Positions 1 through 9,154 of a stretch of DNA of 64,000 nt are shown here, piece by piece. The stretch is from Cryobacterium shii (GTDB lineage: Bacteria > Actinomycetota > Actinomycetes > Actinomycetales > Microbacteriaceae). Location of the stretch: contig NZ_SOFY01000070.1 of NCBI RefSeq assembly GCF_004402595.1, forward strand, positions 28,171-92,170. Direction: 5' to 3'. Made by a program: the position numbers and the translations under genes. Positions within the stretch are counted from its first letter, which is position 1. Each line of letters begins with the position of its first letter. A model generated the notes under the pieces. It ran no database searches and had not been told where the DNA came from. It was given only the letters and a program-made list of their open reading frames with translations.

Positions 1-67
1 CCAGTGCCGCCGCGCGCTCGTCCGGGCCCAGTTTCCTGGACCGGGACACCGAGTTGCCTGTTGCCAT
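1..67 (-). CDS. Start of an unidentified protein, cut by the window edge
   Basis: An ATG at 67-65 is preceded by a good ribosome binding site (GGGAG, about 8 bases upstream on the minus strand) and opens a frame that stays open to base 1. The 22 visible residues begin MATGNSVSRSRKLGPDERAA, which is polar and basic and matches nothing I recognise. It lies just downstream of guaB3 on the same strand, so it may be the next gene of that transcript. Only the extreme N-terminus is visible, so no function can be given. Confidence 0.5.
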   Translation of the reverse strand, partial: MATGNSVSRSRKLGPDERAAAL

Positions 68-107
68 GTGCTCACTCCCATCGAATGGTGTGGTGCTTAC
101 CCTGACG

Positions 108-167
108 CTAGTTCACTCGGTACGGCGCGACAACTACCGGTGCCTAGTTCCCGCGGTACGGCGCGAC
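108..167. repeat. Tandem duplication of the guaB3 3' end
   Basis: Bases 108-131 and 144-167 are 24-base near-identical copies (22 of 24 match) spaced 36 bases apart. The inner copy encodes the last residues of GuaB3 (VAPYRGN) and its TAG stop. The outer copy would encode VAPYRVN followed by another TAG in the same frame, but lies beyond the first stop. This looks like a 36-bp (12-codon) duplication of the gene end that left a backup tail. Confidence 0.75.
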
Positions 168-1262
168 GACGACCTCGACCCGCTGGAATTCCTTCAGGTC
201 GGAGTAGCCGGTCGTGGCCATCGAACGGCGCAGCGCGCCGACGAGGTTCGCGGTGCCGTCGGCGATCGGGGTGGGGCCGTAGAGGATGGTCTCGAGCGGG
301 GCGAGGGCGCCCACCTCGACGCGCTTGCCGCGGGGCAGCTGCGAGTGGTGCACCTCGGCGCCCCAGTGGAAACCGCCGCCGGGGGCATCCGTCGCCCGGG
401 CCAGTGCGGTGCCGAGCATGACGGCGTCCGCGCCGCAGGCGATGGCCTTGACGATGTCGCCGGAGGTGTTGAGGCCTCCGTCTGCGATGACGTGCACGTA
501 GCGTCCGCCGGACTCGTCCATGTAGTCCCGGCGGGCGCCGGCCACGTCGGCGACGGCCGTGGCCATCGGGGCGTGGATGCCGAGAGAGGCGCGGGTGGTC
601 GAGGCCGCACCGCCGCCGAAGCCGACGAGCACCCCGGCCGCGCCGGTGCGCATGAGGTGCAGGGCAGCGGTGTAGGTGGCCGCGCCGCCCACGATCACGG
701 GCACGTCGAGCTCGTAGATGAACTTCTTGAGGTTGAGGGGTTCCTGGTTCTGCGACACGTGCTCGGCGGAAACCGTGGTGCCGCGGATCACGAACAGGTC
801 GACGCCGGCTGCGACGACGGTCTCGTACAGCTCCTGGGTGCGCTGCGGCGACAGGGCGCCGGCCACGGTCACGCCGGCCGCGCGGATCTCGGCGAGACGC
901 TCGGTGACCAGGCTCGGCTTGATCGGCTCGGAGTACATCTGCTGCATGCGCGCGGTGGCCAGGTCGGCGGGCAGTTCTCGGATCTCGGCGAGGAGGGGTT
1001 CCGGGTCGTCGTAGCGGGTCCAGAGGCCCTCGAGGTCGAGCACGCCGACGCCGCCGAGCTGGCCCATCATGATGGCCGTCTTCGGCGACACCACGGAGTC
1101 CATCGGCGCCGCGAGGAACGGGATCGCGAACTGGTACGCGTCGATGGTCCAGCTGACCGACACGTCCTCCGGGTCGCGGGTGCGCCGACTGGGCACAATC
1201 GCGATGTCGTCGAAGGCATACACGCGGCGAGCGCGCTTGGAACGGCCGATCTCGATTTCCAT
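144..1262 (-). CDS. guaB3: GuaB3-type IMP dehydrogenase paralogue
   Basis: A 372-residue TIM-barrel protein of the IMPDH/GMP reductase superfamily, of the GuaB3 subgroup found in actinobacteria. It has no CBS pair, explaining its short length compared with GuaB at 2620-4122. Visible motifs are the N-terminal AFDDIAIVPSRRTRDPEDV, the phosphate-site glycine loop around 215-222, and VIADGGLNTSGDIVKAIACG near 270. In the active-site loop the residue aligned with the catalytic Cys of GuaB is Ser221 (context GGGAASTTR), which is unusual. The cytosolic role is probably purine interconversion or regulation, but the missing Cys makes normal IMPDH chemistry doubtful. The start is an ATG; the C-terminus is partly duplicated downstream. 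Confidence 0.85.
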   Translation of the reverse strand: MEIEIGRSKRARRVYAFDDIAIVPSRRTRDPEDVSVSWTIDAYQFAIPFLAAPMDSVVSPKTAIMMGQLGGVGVLDLEGLWTRYDDPEPLLAEIRELPADLATARMQQMYSEPIKPSLVTERLAEIRAAGVTVAGALSPQRTQELYETVVAAGVDLFVIRGTTVSAEHVSQNQEPLNLKKFIYELDVPVIVGGAATYTAALHLMRTGAAGVLVGFGGGAASTTRASLGIHAPMATAVADVAGARRDYMDESGGRYVHVIADGGLNTSGDIVKAIACGADAVMLGTALARATDAPGGGFHWGAEVHHSQLPRGKRVEVGALAPLETILYGPTPIADGTANLVGALRRSMATTGYSDLKEFQRVEVVVAPYRGN

Positions 1263-1360
1263 GTTCCCAGTTTAGGTGCCGCCGACTGCCTCGGGGCGAA
1301 CGCCGGGCAGGCGGGGCACGCGACCTCGACGCCGAACGGGAGTTGGGGCATCCTGACGTC

Positions 1361-2503
1361 ATGGATGTCGCCGCCGATCCGTTGTCCTTTCTCCGCGAAC
1401 GCACGAGCATGAAATGGCGCAGTTACCCCCCGGACGTGCTGCCGCTGTTCGTCGCTGAAATGGACTTCCCTCTCGCCGAGCCGATCCAGGACGCCCTGGT
1501 GGCGGCGGTGCGGCGCAGCGACACCGGCTACATCGCCCCGGCCAACGGACTCGGTGCGGCCTTCTCCGGGTTCGCCGGCCGCCGCTGGGGCTGGCGGGTG
1601 GACCCGGAGCAGGTGACCAGCACCACGGATGTCAGCGTCGCGATCGTCGAGACCCTGCGGCTCCGGATCCGGCCGGGCGACGCGGTCGTGATCACTCCCC
1701 CGGTCTACCCGCCGTTCTTCGACCTGGTCCCCGAGGCCGGCGGGCGGGTGGTCGCCGTGCCGCTCCTCTCGGGGCAGGCCGGCTGGAACCTCGACCTGGA
1801 CGGGCTGGAACGGGCGTTCATCGACGGGGCGCGGTGCGTCCTGCTCTGCAACCCGCACAACCCGGTCGGGCATCCGCACACGGTGGAGGACCTCGTGGCG
1901 CTGGCCGAACTGGCCGCGCGCTACGGCGTCACGGTGATCAGCGACGAGGTGCACGCCCCCCTCACCTACGGCGACGCCGTCTTCACCCCCTACCTGTGCG
2001 TGTCGGCGGAGGCGGCGGAGCACGGCATCTGCGTGACCAGCGCGAGCAAGGCCTGGAATCTGGCCGGGCTCAAGTGCGCGGTGATCGTGACCGGCTCAGA
2101 ACGGATGCGCGGACTCGTCTCCGCCCTGCCGGTGGAAGTCGGCTGGCGCACGAGCCAGTTCGGGCTGATCGCGGGCATCGCCGCCTGGCAGCACGGTGAG
2201 CCGTGGCTGGGCGGGGTGATCACCGCGCTGCAGGCCAACCGGCTGCTGCTGGCCGGTCTGCTCGACGCGCAACTTCCGGGCGTGGGCTACCGGCAGCCGG
2301 GAGCGGGCTACCTGGCCTGGCTGGACCTGCGGAGCCTGGGCTGGGGCGACGACCCCGCCCTGGTGGCGCTCGAGCGGGGCCGGGTGGCGCTGAGCCCCGG
2401 CCCGAAGTTCGGCCTGCCGGGCCTGGGCTACGCGCGCCTCAATTTCGGTTGTTCTCCCGAGGTTCTCGGCGAAGCGGTCTCCCGCCTCGCCGCATCCGTC
2501 TGA
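1361..2503 (+). CDS. MalY/PatB-type PLP aminotransferase (probable cystathionine beta-lyase)
   Basis: About 380 residues of fold-type I PLP enzyme. The N-terminal SMKWRSYPPDVLPLFVAEMD is the MalY/PatB signature. Further along are LCNPHNPVGH, SDEVHAPLTY, the PLP lysine in SASKAWNLAGLKCA (near residue 230) and a C-terminal ARLNFGCS. Members usually cleave cystathionine or cysteine C-S bonds, and some act as aminotransferases or regulators. I chose the ATG at 1361, with GGGG about 11 bases upstream, over an in-frame TTG at 1343 whose upstream G-run is too close. It is the only plus-strand gene here, converging on guaB and divergent from guaB3, with only a short gap to the latter. Confidence 0.85.
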   Translation: MDVAADPLSFLRERTSMKWRSYPPDVLPLFVAEMDFPLAEPIQDALVAAVRRSDTGYIAPANGLGAAFSGFAGRRWGWRVDPEQVTSTTDVSVAIVETLRLRIRPGDAVVITPPVYPPFFDLVPEAGGRVVAVPLLSGQAGWNLDLDGLERAFIDGARCVLLCNPHNPVGHPHTVEDLVALAELAARYGVTVISDEVHAPLTYGDAVFTPYLCVSAEAAEHGICVTSASKAWNLAGLKCAVIVTGSERMRGLVSALPVEVGWRTSQFGLIAGIAAWQHGEPWLGGVITALQANRLLLAGLLDAQLPGVGYRQPGAGYLAWLDLRSLGWGDDPALVALERGRVALSPGPKFGLPGLGYARLNFGCSPEVLGEAVSRLAASV

Positions 2504-2619
2504 CCGATCCCGAGCCCCAGGCGCGCCGGTGCTCGAGCCTGCCGAGACCCGCCGAACAGTGAGCAACGCCCCCAAAAATTCAAGAAACGGGGGCGAAACT
2601 CACGGCTCGGCGAGGAAGG

Positions 2620-4134
<1,515 letters not shown>

Positions 4135-4245
4135 TCATACGCGGAAAGATAGGAAAAAATCCGGGAATCCGAGGGACCCAACCGGTTCATCAATGTTAAG
4201 CGACATTGCGCTCCCCGCATTCCGCGTACGAAGATCTAGGGAGTG

Positions 4246-4275
4246 TTGACCCACGTCGTAACATCGGCGACATAT
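4246..4275 (+). promoter_or_regulatory. Candidate promoter of livHMGF
   Basis: TTGACC at 4246-4251 is followed by ACATAT at 4270-4275 (18-base spacing; CATATT one base on is an alternative). It lies about 90 bases before livH in the 240-base divergent gap with guaB. The -35 match is good and the -10 is weak. Confidence 0.4.
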
Positions 4276-4285
4276 TCTTCATTTA

Positions 4286-4307
4286 CTGTCAACAAAGATG
4301 TTGGCAG
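4286..4307. promoter_or_regulatory. Dyad operator candidate upstream of livH
   Basis: CTGTCAAC (4286-4293) and GTTGGCAG (4300-4307) form an imperfect inverted repeat with a 6-base spacer, just downstream of the candidate promoter. The half-site CTGTCA is shared with the dyad in front of livK (10504-10521), suggesting one regulator for both halves of the transporter. This is an inference from sequence symmetry only. Confidence 0.4.
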
Positions 4308-4362
4308 GTGAGACCCGGGGCACGCTCGGTCACAAACCCAACGGTGCCGCCATGGAGGTGCA

Positions 4363-5679
4363 GTGAATTCCACTGAAGCTGTTCGCAGATTCTCACCCAG
4401 AATGCTGGTGATCTTTCTCGGTCTGCTCTTTGCAGCCTTGACGATGTCCACGTTCGCCACGCTCTCCGCCGCGCCGGCTCACGCCGACGAGGTCGGAACG
4501 GACAAGTACGACTACGTGCTCGCCGGCAACGTCCAGTTCAACCAGAAACCGCTCGACGGCGTGCTGATCACCGTCAAGGGCTCCGGCTACGAGGCATCCG
4601 TGAAGACGGGCGTCGACGGCAAATGGAAGGTGGGCGTGCCCGAGAAGGCCACCTACTCCGTGGCGCTGGACGAGGACACCCTGCCCAAGGGCGTCATCGT
4701 CGCCAAGGGCGGCAGCGTCATCAAGGCGGAGTTCGGCCTGACCAAGGTCAAATCGGTCAACTTCTTCCTCGGCGAGGGCAAGCGCTCCACGGTGAGCTTC
4801 TTCGACCAGTTCGTGAACCGATTCGTGAACGGGCTCAACTTCGGCCTTCTCCTCGCCCTGGCGGCGATCGGGCTGTCGTTGATCTTCGGCACCACGGGCC
4901 TGAGCAACTTCGCCCACGCCGAGATGATCACCTTCGGCGCCCTGATGACGCTGCTCTTCTCCGTCACCCTGCACGTGCCGGTCTGGGCGGCGATCATCAT
5001 CGCCATCCTGCTCAGCGCCGGGCTCGGCTGGAGTCTCGACGCGGTGATCTGGAAACCGCTGCGGCGCAAGGGCGTCGGCCTGATCCCGCTCATGATCGTG
5101 AGCATCGGCCTCTCCCTCGCCCTGCGCTACGTCTTCCAGTTCTTCGTCGGCGGCGGCACGAGCCAGCTGCCGGGCTCCGGACTGGCCGACATGAAGCTCG
5201 GTCCGATCCGGCTCTCCGTGATCGACCTCGCCAGCATGGGCATCAGCATCGTGGTGCTGCTGGCGGTCTCCTTCTTCCTGCTGCGCACCCGCATCGGCAA
5301 GGCGACCCGCGCCGTCTCCGACAACCCCAGCCTGGCCTCGGCCAGCGGGATCGACGTCGACGGCGTCATCCGGATCGTCTGGGTGGTCGGCGGCGGTCTC
5401 GCCGGGCTCAGCGGCATCCTGTGGGCCTACTTCCGGCCGGGCGTCAGCTGGGACATGGGCTTCCAGATCCTGCTGCTCGTCTTCGCGGCGACCACCCTCG
5501 GCGGTCTCGGCACCGCCTTCGGTGCCCTGATCGGTTCGATCATCGTCGGCCTGTTCGTCGAACTGTCGACGCTGTGGCTTCCCTCCGACCTTAAATACGT
5601 CGGCGCACTTGTCGTGTTGATCCTGGTGCTGCTGCTTCGGCCGCAAGGCATCCTGGGTCGCAAAGAGAGAATTGGCTAG
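4363..5679 (+). CDS. livH: LivH-type ABC permease with an N-terminal secreted beta-domain
   Basis: 438 residues, about 140 longer than ordinary LivH. Residues 1-40 look like a signal peptide or TM segment ending in an AHA-type cleavage site. Residues 45-130 resemble a carboxypeptidase-regulatory-like beta-sandwich (PLDGVLITVKGSGYEASVKT, VDGKWKVGVP). The permease follows from about residue 145 (GLLLALAAIGLSLIFGTTGL, FAHAEMITFGALMT, PQGILGRKERIG). It forms the membrane channel with LivM, importing branched-chain amino acids or a related substrate. The GTG start is supported by GGAGG at 4354-4358. It is first gene of livHMGF. The fused extracytoplasmic domain is odd and might interact with the binding protein. 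Confidence 0.88.
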   Translation: MNSTEAVRRFSPRMLVIFLGLLFAALTMSTFATLSAAPAHADEVGTDKYDYVLAGNVQFNQKPLDGVLITVKGSGYEASVKTGVDGKWKVGVPEKATYSVALDEDTLPKGVIVAKGGSVIKAEFGLTKVKSVNFFLGEGKRSTVSFFDQFVNRFVNGLNFGLLLALAAIGLSLIFGTTGLSNFAHAEMITFGALMTLLFSVTLHVPVWAAIIIAILLSAGLGWSLDAVIWKPLRRKGVGLIPLMIVSIGLSLALRYVFQFFVGGGTSQLPGSGLADMKLGPIRLSVIDLASMGISIVVLLAVSFFLLRTRIGKATRAVSDNPSLASASGIDVDGVIRIVWVVGGGLAGLSGILWAYFRPGVSWDMGFQILLLVFAATTLGGLGTAFGALIGSIIVGLFVELSTLWLPSDLKYVGALVVLILVLLLRPQGILGRKERIG

Positions 5680-5690
5680 AAGGGCATCCG

Positions 5691-6674
5691 ATGATCGACT
5701 GGGGAGCAATCTTTAGCAACGCAGCCGTCGAGCTGATCAGCCCGACCACCGCCGCCTACGCCCTCGCGGCGCTCGGGCTGGCGATCCACTTCGGCTACAC
5801 CGGCCTCCTGAACTTCGGCCAGGCCGGCTTCATGGCCCTCGGCGCCTACGGCTTCGCCATCTCCACCCTCAGCTTTGGCTTCCCTGTCTGGGGTGCCGTG
5901 CTGGTGGGGGTCGGCGCATCCGTGGTCTTCGCCCTGATCCTGGGCATTCCGACCCTCCGTCTGCGGGCGGACTACCTGGCGATCGTGACGATCGCCGCGG
6001 CCGAGATCGTGCGGCTTCTGTTCACGACGAACACCTTCGAGCCGCTCACCGGCTCGGCGAACGGGCTGAGCGGGTACAAGGGCGGCTTCAGCTCACTCAA
6101 CCCGATCCCGGAGGGCACGTACGGCTTCGGGCCGTTCGAGTACAACGCCTACGACTGGTGGCTGCGCATCGTGGCCTGGACGATCGTGGTCCTCGCCTGC
6201 CTGTTAACCTGGCAGATCATGCGCAGCCCGTGGGGTCGCGTGATCAAGGGCATCCGTGAAGACGAGGATGCCGTGCGCGCCCTCGGCAAGAACGTCTACT
6301 CCTACAAGATGCAGTCCCTGATTCTCGGTGGCGTGTTCGGCACGATCGCGGGCATGATCTTCGTGCTCCCCCGAGCCGTGGTGCCCTCGAACTACCAGAC
6401 CTCGCTGACGTTCTTCATCTACGCGATCCTCCTGCTCGGCGGCGCGTCGACGATTCTCGGCCCGGTCATCGGCTCGATGATCTTCTGGGTGTTGCTCTCT
6501 TTCTTCTCCGGCTTCATCGCCCGAGCGGTGGAGGCGGGCTGGCTGCCGTTCATGACCAGCATCCAGGCCGGCCAGCTGCGGTTCATCCTCGTCGGCGTCG
6601 CAATCATGCTCATCGTCATATTCAGACCGCAGGGCATCTTCGGAAACAAGAAGGAGTTGGCCTTTGTCAAATAA
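5691..6674 (+). CDS. livM: LivM-type ABC transporter permease
   Basis: 327 residues with about 8-10 hydrophobic segments and the family motif FGYTGLLNFGQAGFMALGAY near the N-terminus. The coupling loop VIKGIREDEDAVRALGKNVY and the terminal FRPQGIFGNKKE are also typical. It is the partner of LivH in the inner-membrane channel. It starts 11 bases after livH with AGAAGGG upstream of the ATG, and its end overlaps livG by 11 bases, so translation is probably coupled. Confidence 0.93.
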   Translation: MIDWGAIFSNAAVELISPTTAAYALAALGLAIHFGYTGLLNFGQAGFMALGAYGFAISTLSFGFPVWGAVLVGVGASVVFALILGIPTLRLRADYLAIVTIAAAEIVRLLFTTNTFEPLTGSANGLSGYKGGFSSLNPIPEGTYGFGPFEYNAYDWWLRIVAWTIVVLACLLTWQIMRSPWGRVIKGIREDEDAVRALGKNVYSYKMQSLILGGVFGTIAGMIFVLPRAVVPSNYQTSLTFFIYAILLLGGASTILGPVIGSMIFWVLLSFFSGFIARAVEAGWLPFMTSIQAGQLRFILVGVAIMLIVIFRPQGIFGNKKELAFVK

Positions 6675-7578
6675 CACCGTTCCGAGCAACAAGCCGATCA
6701 AGTCCACGGATCTGCACATCGGCGAGGCCGCACCCGGCTGCAAGAAGAGAGACCCGATCCTGGTGGCGGATGGCGTGAGCCGCACCTTCGGCGGCCTCAA
6801 AGCCGTCGACGTCGACCATGTGGAGATCCCCCGCGGTGCCATCACGGCGCTCATCGGGCCCAACGGCGCCGGCAAGACCACCCTCTTCAACCTGCTCACC
6901 GGCTTCGACAAGCCCGACACCGGTTCCTGGACCTTCGAGGGTCGGTCCCTCTCCGGCATGCCGGCGTTCAAGGTGGCCAGGATGGGCCAGGTGCGCACGT
7001 TCCAGCTCACGAAGGCGCTGGGCCTGCTGACCGTGATGGACAACATGCTGCTGGGCGCGAAGGGCCAGACCGGGGAGAACCTGTTCCGGGCGATCTTCCC
7101 CTTCTTCTGGCGCAAGCAGGAAGAAGACAACCGGGCGCGCGCCATCGACATCCTCGAGCGCTTCAAACTGGACACCAAGAAGGACGACTACGCCGCGAGC
7201 CTGTCCGGCGGGCAGCGCAAGCTACTCGAAATGGCGCGGGCCCTGATGAGCGAACCGACCCTGGTGATGCTCGACGAGCCGATGGCCGGGGTGAACCCGG
7301 CGCTGACCCAGTCGCTGCTGGACCACATCCTGAACCTGAAGACGCAGGGCATGACCGTTCTGTTCGTCGAACACGACATGCACATGGTGCGCCACATCGC
7401 GGACTGGGTCATCGTCATGGCCGAGGGCAAGGTCGTCGCAGAGGGCGACCCGCACGAGGTCATGCGCAACCCCGCCGTGATCGACGCCTACCTGGGCCAG
7501 CACCACGACGAAGACCTCGGCGAGGATCCTGCGGCCGAAACCGAACATGTCGAAGCCATTAAGGAGCTGCTCGATTGA
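6664..7578 (+). CDS. livG: LivG-type ABC transporter ATP-binding protein
   Basis: 304 residues. Walker A is GPNGAGKTT (about residues 67-75), the signature is LSGGQRK, and Walker B is LVMLDEPMAGVNP, followed by FVEHDMHMVRHIAD. These are diagnostic of the LivG subgroup of cytoplasmic ATPases energising branched-chain amino-acid uptake. A TTG start is supported by AAGGAG at 6651-6656, and it overlaps livM by 11 bases. An extra N-terminal segment of about 35 residues and an acidic C-terminal tail make it longer than the usual 250-260. Confidence 0.94.
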   Translation: MSNNTVPSNKPIKSTDLHIGEAAPGCKKRDPILVADGVSRTFGGLKAVDVDHVEIPRGAITALIGPNGAGKTTLFNLLTGFDKPDTGSWTFEGRSLSGMPAFKVARMGQVRTFQLTKALGLLTVMDNMLLGAKGQTGENLFRAIFPFFWRKQEEDNRARAIDILERFKLDTKKDDYAASLSGGQRKLLEMARALMSEPTLVMLDEPMAGVNPALTQSLLDHILNLKTQGMTVLFVEHDMHMVRHIADWVIVMAEGKVVAEGDPHEVMRNPAVIDAYLGQHHDEDLGEDPAAETEHVEAIKELLD

Positions 7579-8345
7579 CGAACTCCAGCCCGACCGCCCC
7601 GCCGGTCTACGTCCCCACCGGGGAACCCGTCGTCGAGGTCAAAACGGTCACGGCCGGCTACCTGCCGGGCGTGAACATCCTGAACGCGTGTTCGCTGACC
7701 GCCTACGACGGTGAACTGATCGGCATCATCGGCCCGAACGGCGCCGGCAAGTCGACGCTGCTCAAGTCGATCTTCGGCCAGGTCAAGGTGCGCGAGGGCG
7801 AGATCCTGCTGCGCGGTGAGAACATCACCAACCTGAAGGCGAACAAGCTCGTGGCCAAGGGCGTCGGCTTCGTCCCGCAGACGAACAACGTCTTCCCGAC
7901 CCTCAGCATCCAGGAGAACCTGGAGATGGGGATGTTCCTGAAGCCGAAGGGCCTGCACGAGCGGCTCGAGTTCGTCACCGAGATCTTCCCGGAGCTGAAG
8001 AAGCGGCTGCAGCAGCGGGCGGGTTCGCTCTCGGGCGGCGAACGCCAGATGGTGGCGATGTCGCGGGCCCTGATGATGGGCCCGCACGTGCTGCTGCTCG
8101 ACGAGCCCAGCGCCGGCCTGTCCCCCGTGCGCCAGGACGAGGCGTTCCTGCGGGTCAAGGAGATCAACAAGGCCGGCGTGACCACGATCATGGTGGAGCA
8201 GAACGCGCGCCGCTGCCTGCAGATCTGCGACCGCGGCTACGTGCTCGACCAGGGCCGCGACGCGTACACAGGCACCGGCCGCGAGCTGCTGAACGACCCC
8301 AAGGTGATCGGCCTGTACCTGGGCACCCTGGGCCAGGACGACTGA
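7575..8345 (+). CDS. livF: LivF-type ABC transporter ATP-binding protein
   Basis: 256 residues. Walker A GPNGAGKST, the LivF-specific GVGFVPQTNNVFPTLSIQEN, signature LSGGERQM and Walker B LLLDEPSAGLSP are all present. It is the second ATPase of the importer, pairing with LivG. A TTG start overlaps the livG stop by 4 bases (TTGA), with AAGGAG at 7561-7566. It is the last gene of the operon and is followed by a very strong hairpin. Confidence 0.94.
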   Translation: MTNSSPTAPPVYVPTGEPVVEVKTVTAGYLPGVNILNACSLTAYDGELIGIIGPNGAGKSTLLKSIFGQVKVREGEILLRGENITNLKANKLVAKGVGFVPQTNNVFPTLSIQENLEMGMFLKPKGLHERLEFVTEIFPELKKRLQQRAGSLSGGERQMVAMSRALMMGPHVLLLDEPSAGLSPVRQDEAFLRVKEINKAGVTTIMVEQNARRCLQICDRGYVLDQGRDAYTGTGRELLNDPKVIGLYLGTLGQDD

Positions 8346-8367
8346 CCCGGCACACCCGCACCACCCG

Positions 8368-8414
8368 CACACAGAAGCGGCGCCCGAGAGATCCTCGGGC
8401 GCCGCTTCTGTGTG
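8368..8414 (+). terminator. Perfect 21-bp hairpin terminating livHMGF
   Basis: The arms at 8368-8388 and 8394-8414 are perfectly complementary over 21 bases with a 5-base loop (AGATC). It starts about 20 bases after the livF stop. No U-tract follows, so termination may rely on the strong stem alone or the hairpin may stabilise the mRNA end. Confidence 0.75.
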
Positions 8415-8502
8415 CCCGGTGCGCGGCTCCTGCGTGCCCGTGGGCGGCTCCTGGGTGCCCGTGCGTTACCCGTCGTTGTACCGGTGCGCCGTCGCGGCTC
8501 GC

Positions 8503-8551
8503 GGCGCACGGCGCACGGCGCACGGCGCACGGCGCACGGCGCACGGCGCAC
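8503..8551. repeat. Heptad tandem array GGCGCAC x7
   Basis: Seven head-to-tail copies of GGCGCAC occupy 8503-8551. The last copy runs directly into the first copy of the 93-base block. Confidence 0.95.
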
Positions 8552-8637
8552 GATGTGGCCCGGGGCGCAGGTTCTAACCTGCGCCGGCGTGCACAGCGTG
8601 CGCCGCGACATCCGTGGCCGGATACGGCCTCACCGGG
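8545..8637. repeat. 93-base duplicated block, copy 1
   Basis: It matches 8882-8974 with about 3 differences in 93 bases. Inside is a near-perfect palindrome GGCGCAGGTT-CT-AACCTGCGCC (8563-8584), able to form a tight hairpin. It is preceded by the GGCGCAC heptad array. Confidence 0.95.
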
Positions 8638-8845
8638 ACGGGGCCGGCCGACACCGTGGCCGGGGTCCGGGTGCACAGAAGCGGACTCGCGGCCGTCGGG
8701 TCCGGGGGCGCGTCATCGCCGCTCGAGCTCGACACTTCCGGTCGACTTCGTCACGTGCGCGAGTCGAACTCGATCGGAAGTGGCGAACTCGCCGGAGGTG
8801 CCCAAACAACGGATGCGCGCCGTGGCTGTCGGGCTCGTGAGCCGG

Positions 8846-8880
8846 TGGCTCGTGGCTCGTGGCTCGTGGCTCGTGGCTCG
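8846..8880. repeat. Heptad tandem array TGGCTCG x5
   Basis: Five head-to-tail copies of TGGCTCG stand immediately before the second 93-base block, in the same relative position as the GGCGCAC array before the first block. The period is again 7 bases but the unit differs. Confidence 0.95.
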
Positions 8881-8881
8881 T

Positions 8882-8974
8882 GGCGCACGATGTGGCCCGG
8901 GGCGCAGGTTCTAACCTGCGCCGGCGTGCAGAGCGTGCGCCGCGACATCCGTGGCCGGAGACGGCGTCACCGGG
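8882..8974. repeat. 93-base duplicated block, copy 2
   Basis: This is the second copy of the block at 8545-8637, in direct orientation 337 bases downstream, including the same GGCGCAGGTT/AACCTGCGCC palindrome. The differences are near the 3' half. Confidence 0.95.
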
Positions 8975-9005
8975 GGCCGGACCGTGCCGCCACGCACCGC
9001 CGGCG

Positions 9006-9045
9006 CCCCGCCCCGCCCCGCCCCGCCCCGCCCCGCCCCGCCCCG
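9006..9045. repeat. Pentamer tandem array CCCCG x8
   Basis: Eight perfect head-to-tail copies of CCCCG. Such arrays slip readily in replication, so copy number may vary between strains. Confidence 0.95.
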
Positions 9046-9087
9046 CACGAGCATGGCGCCCGGAGTCCCGGGCACGACGACCGGGCA

Positions 9088-9118
9088 CGAAGAAGGGCCC
9101 CGACCGGAGTCGGGGCCC
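9088..9118 (-). terminator. Intrinsic terminator of livK
   Basis: The stem arms GGGCCCCGAC (9095-9104) and GTCGGGGCCC (9109-9118) enclose a 4-base loop. Read on the minus strand the hairpin is followed by TTCTTCG, a short T-rich tract. It lies about 37 bases after the livK stop. Confidence 0.75.
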
Positions 9119-9154
9119 CTCCTGATCACTAATCAGTCGGTGACTGGTTCGTGA

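Larger units (their letters stand above)
8346..9154. other. Gene-free repeat-rich gap between livF and livK
   Basis: About 800 bases separate the convergent livF and livK genes. I find no convincing coding sequence: open frames here are produced by low-complexity GC-rich repeats and have no ribosome binding sites or recognisable products. The stretch holds terminators at each end, a heptad array, a 93-base duplicated block, a second heptad array, an inverted repeat around 8733-8782 and a CCCCG array, each listed separately. Confidence 0.8.

Noticed and set aside
4393..5709. 438-codon minus-strand frame opposite livH
   Set aside because: It is the mirror of livH with Asp/Glu/Gln-rich shadow composition and no independent motifs.
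8503..8974. Possible CRISPR array
   Set aside because: Units are 5-7 bases and contiguous, with no spacers, and the 93-base block occurs only twice; no cas genes are present.
8412..9154. Several overlapping open frames in the repeat island
   Set aside because: They consist of AHGARRT, SHEPRAT or PPRPAPPRPA repeats created by the tandem arrays, with no ribosome binding site or family match.
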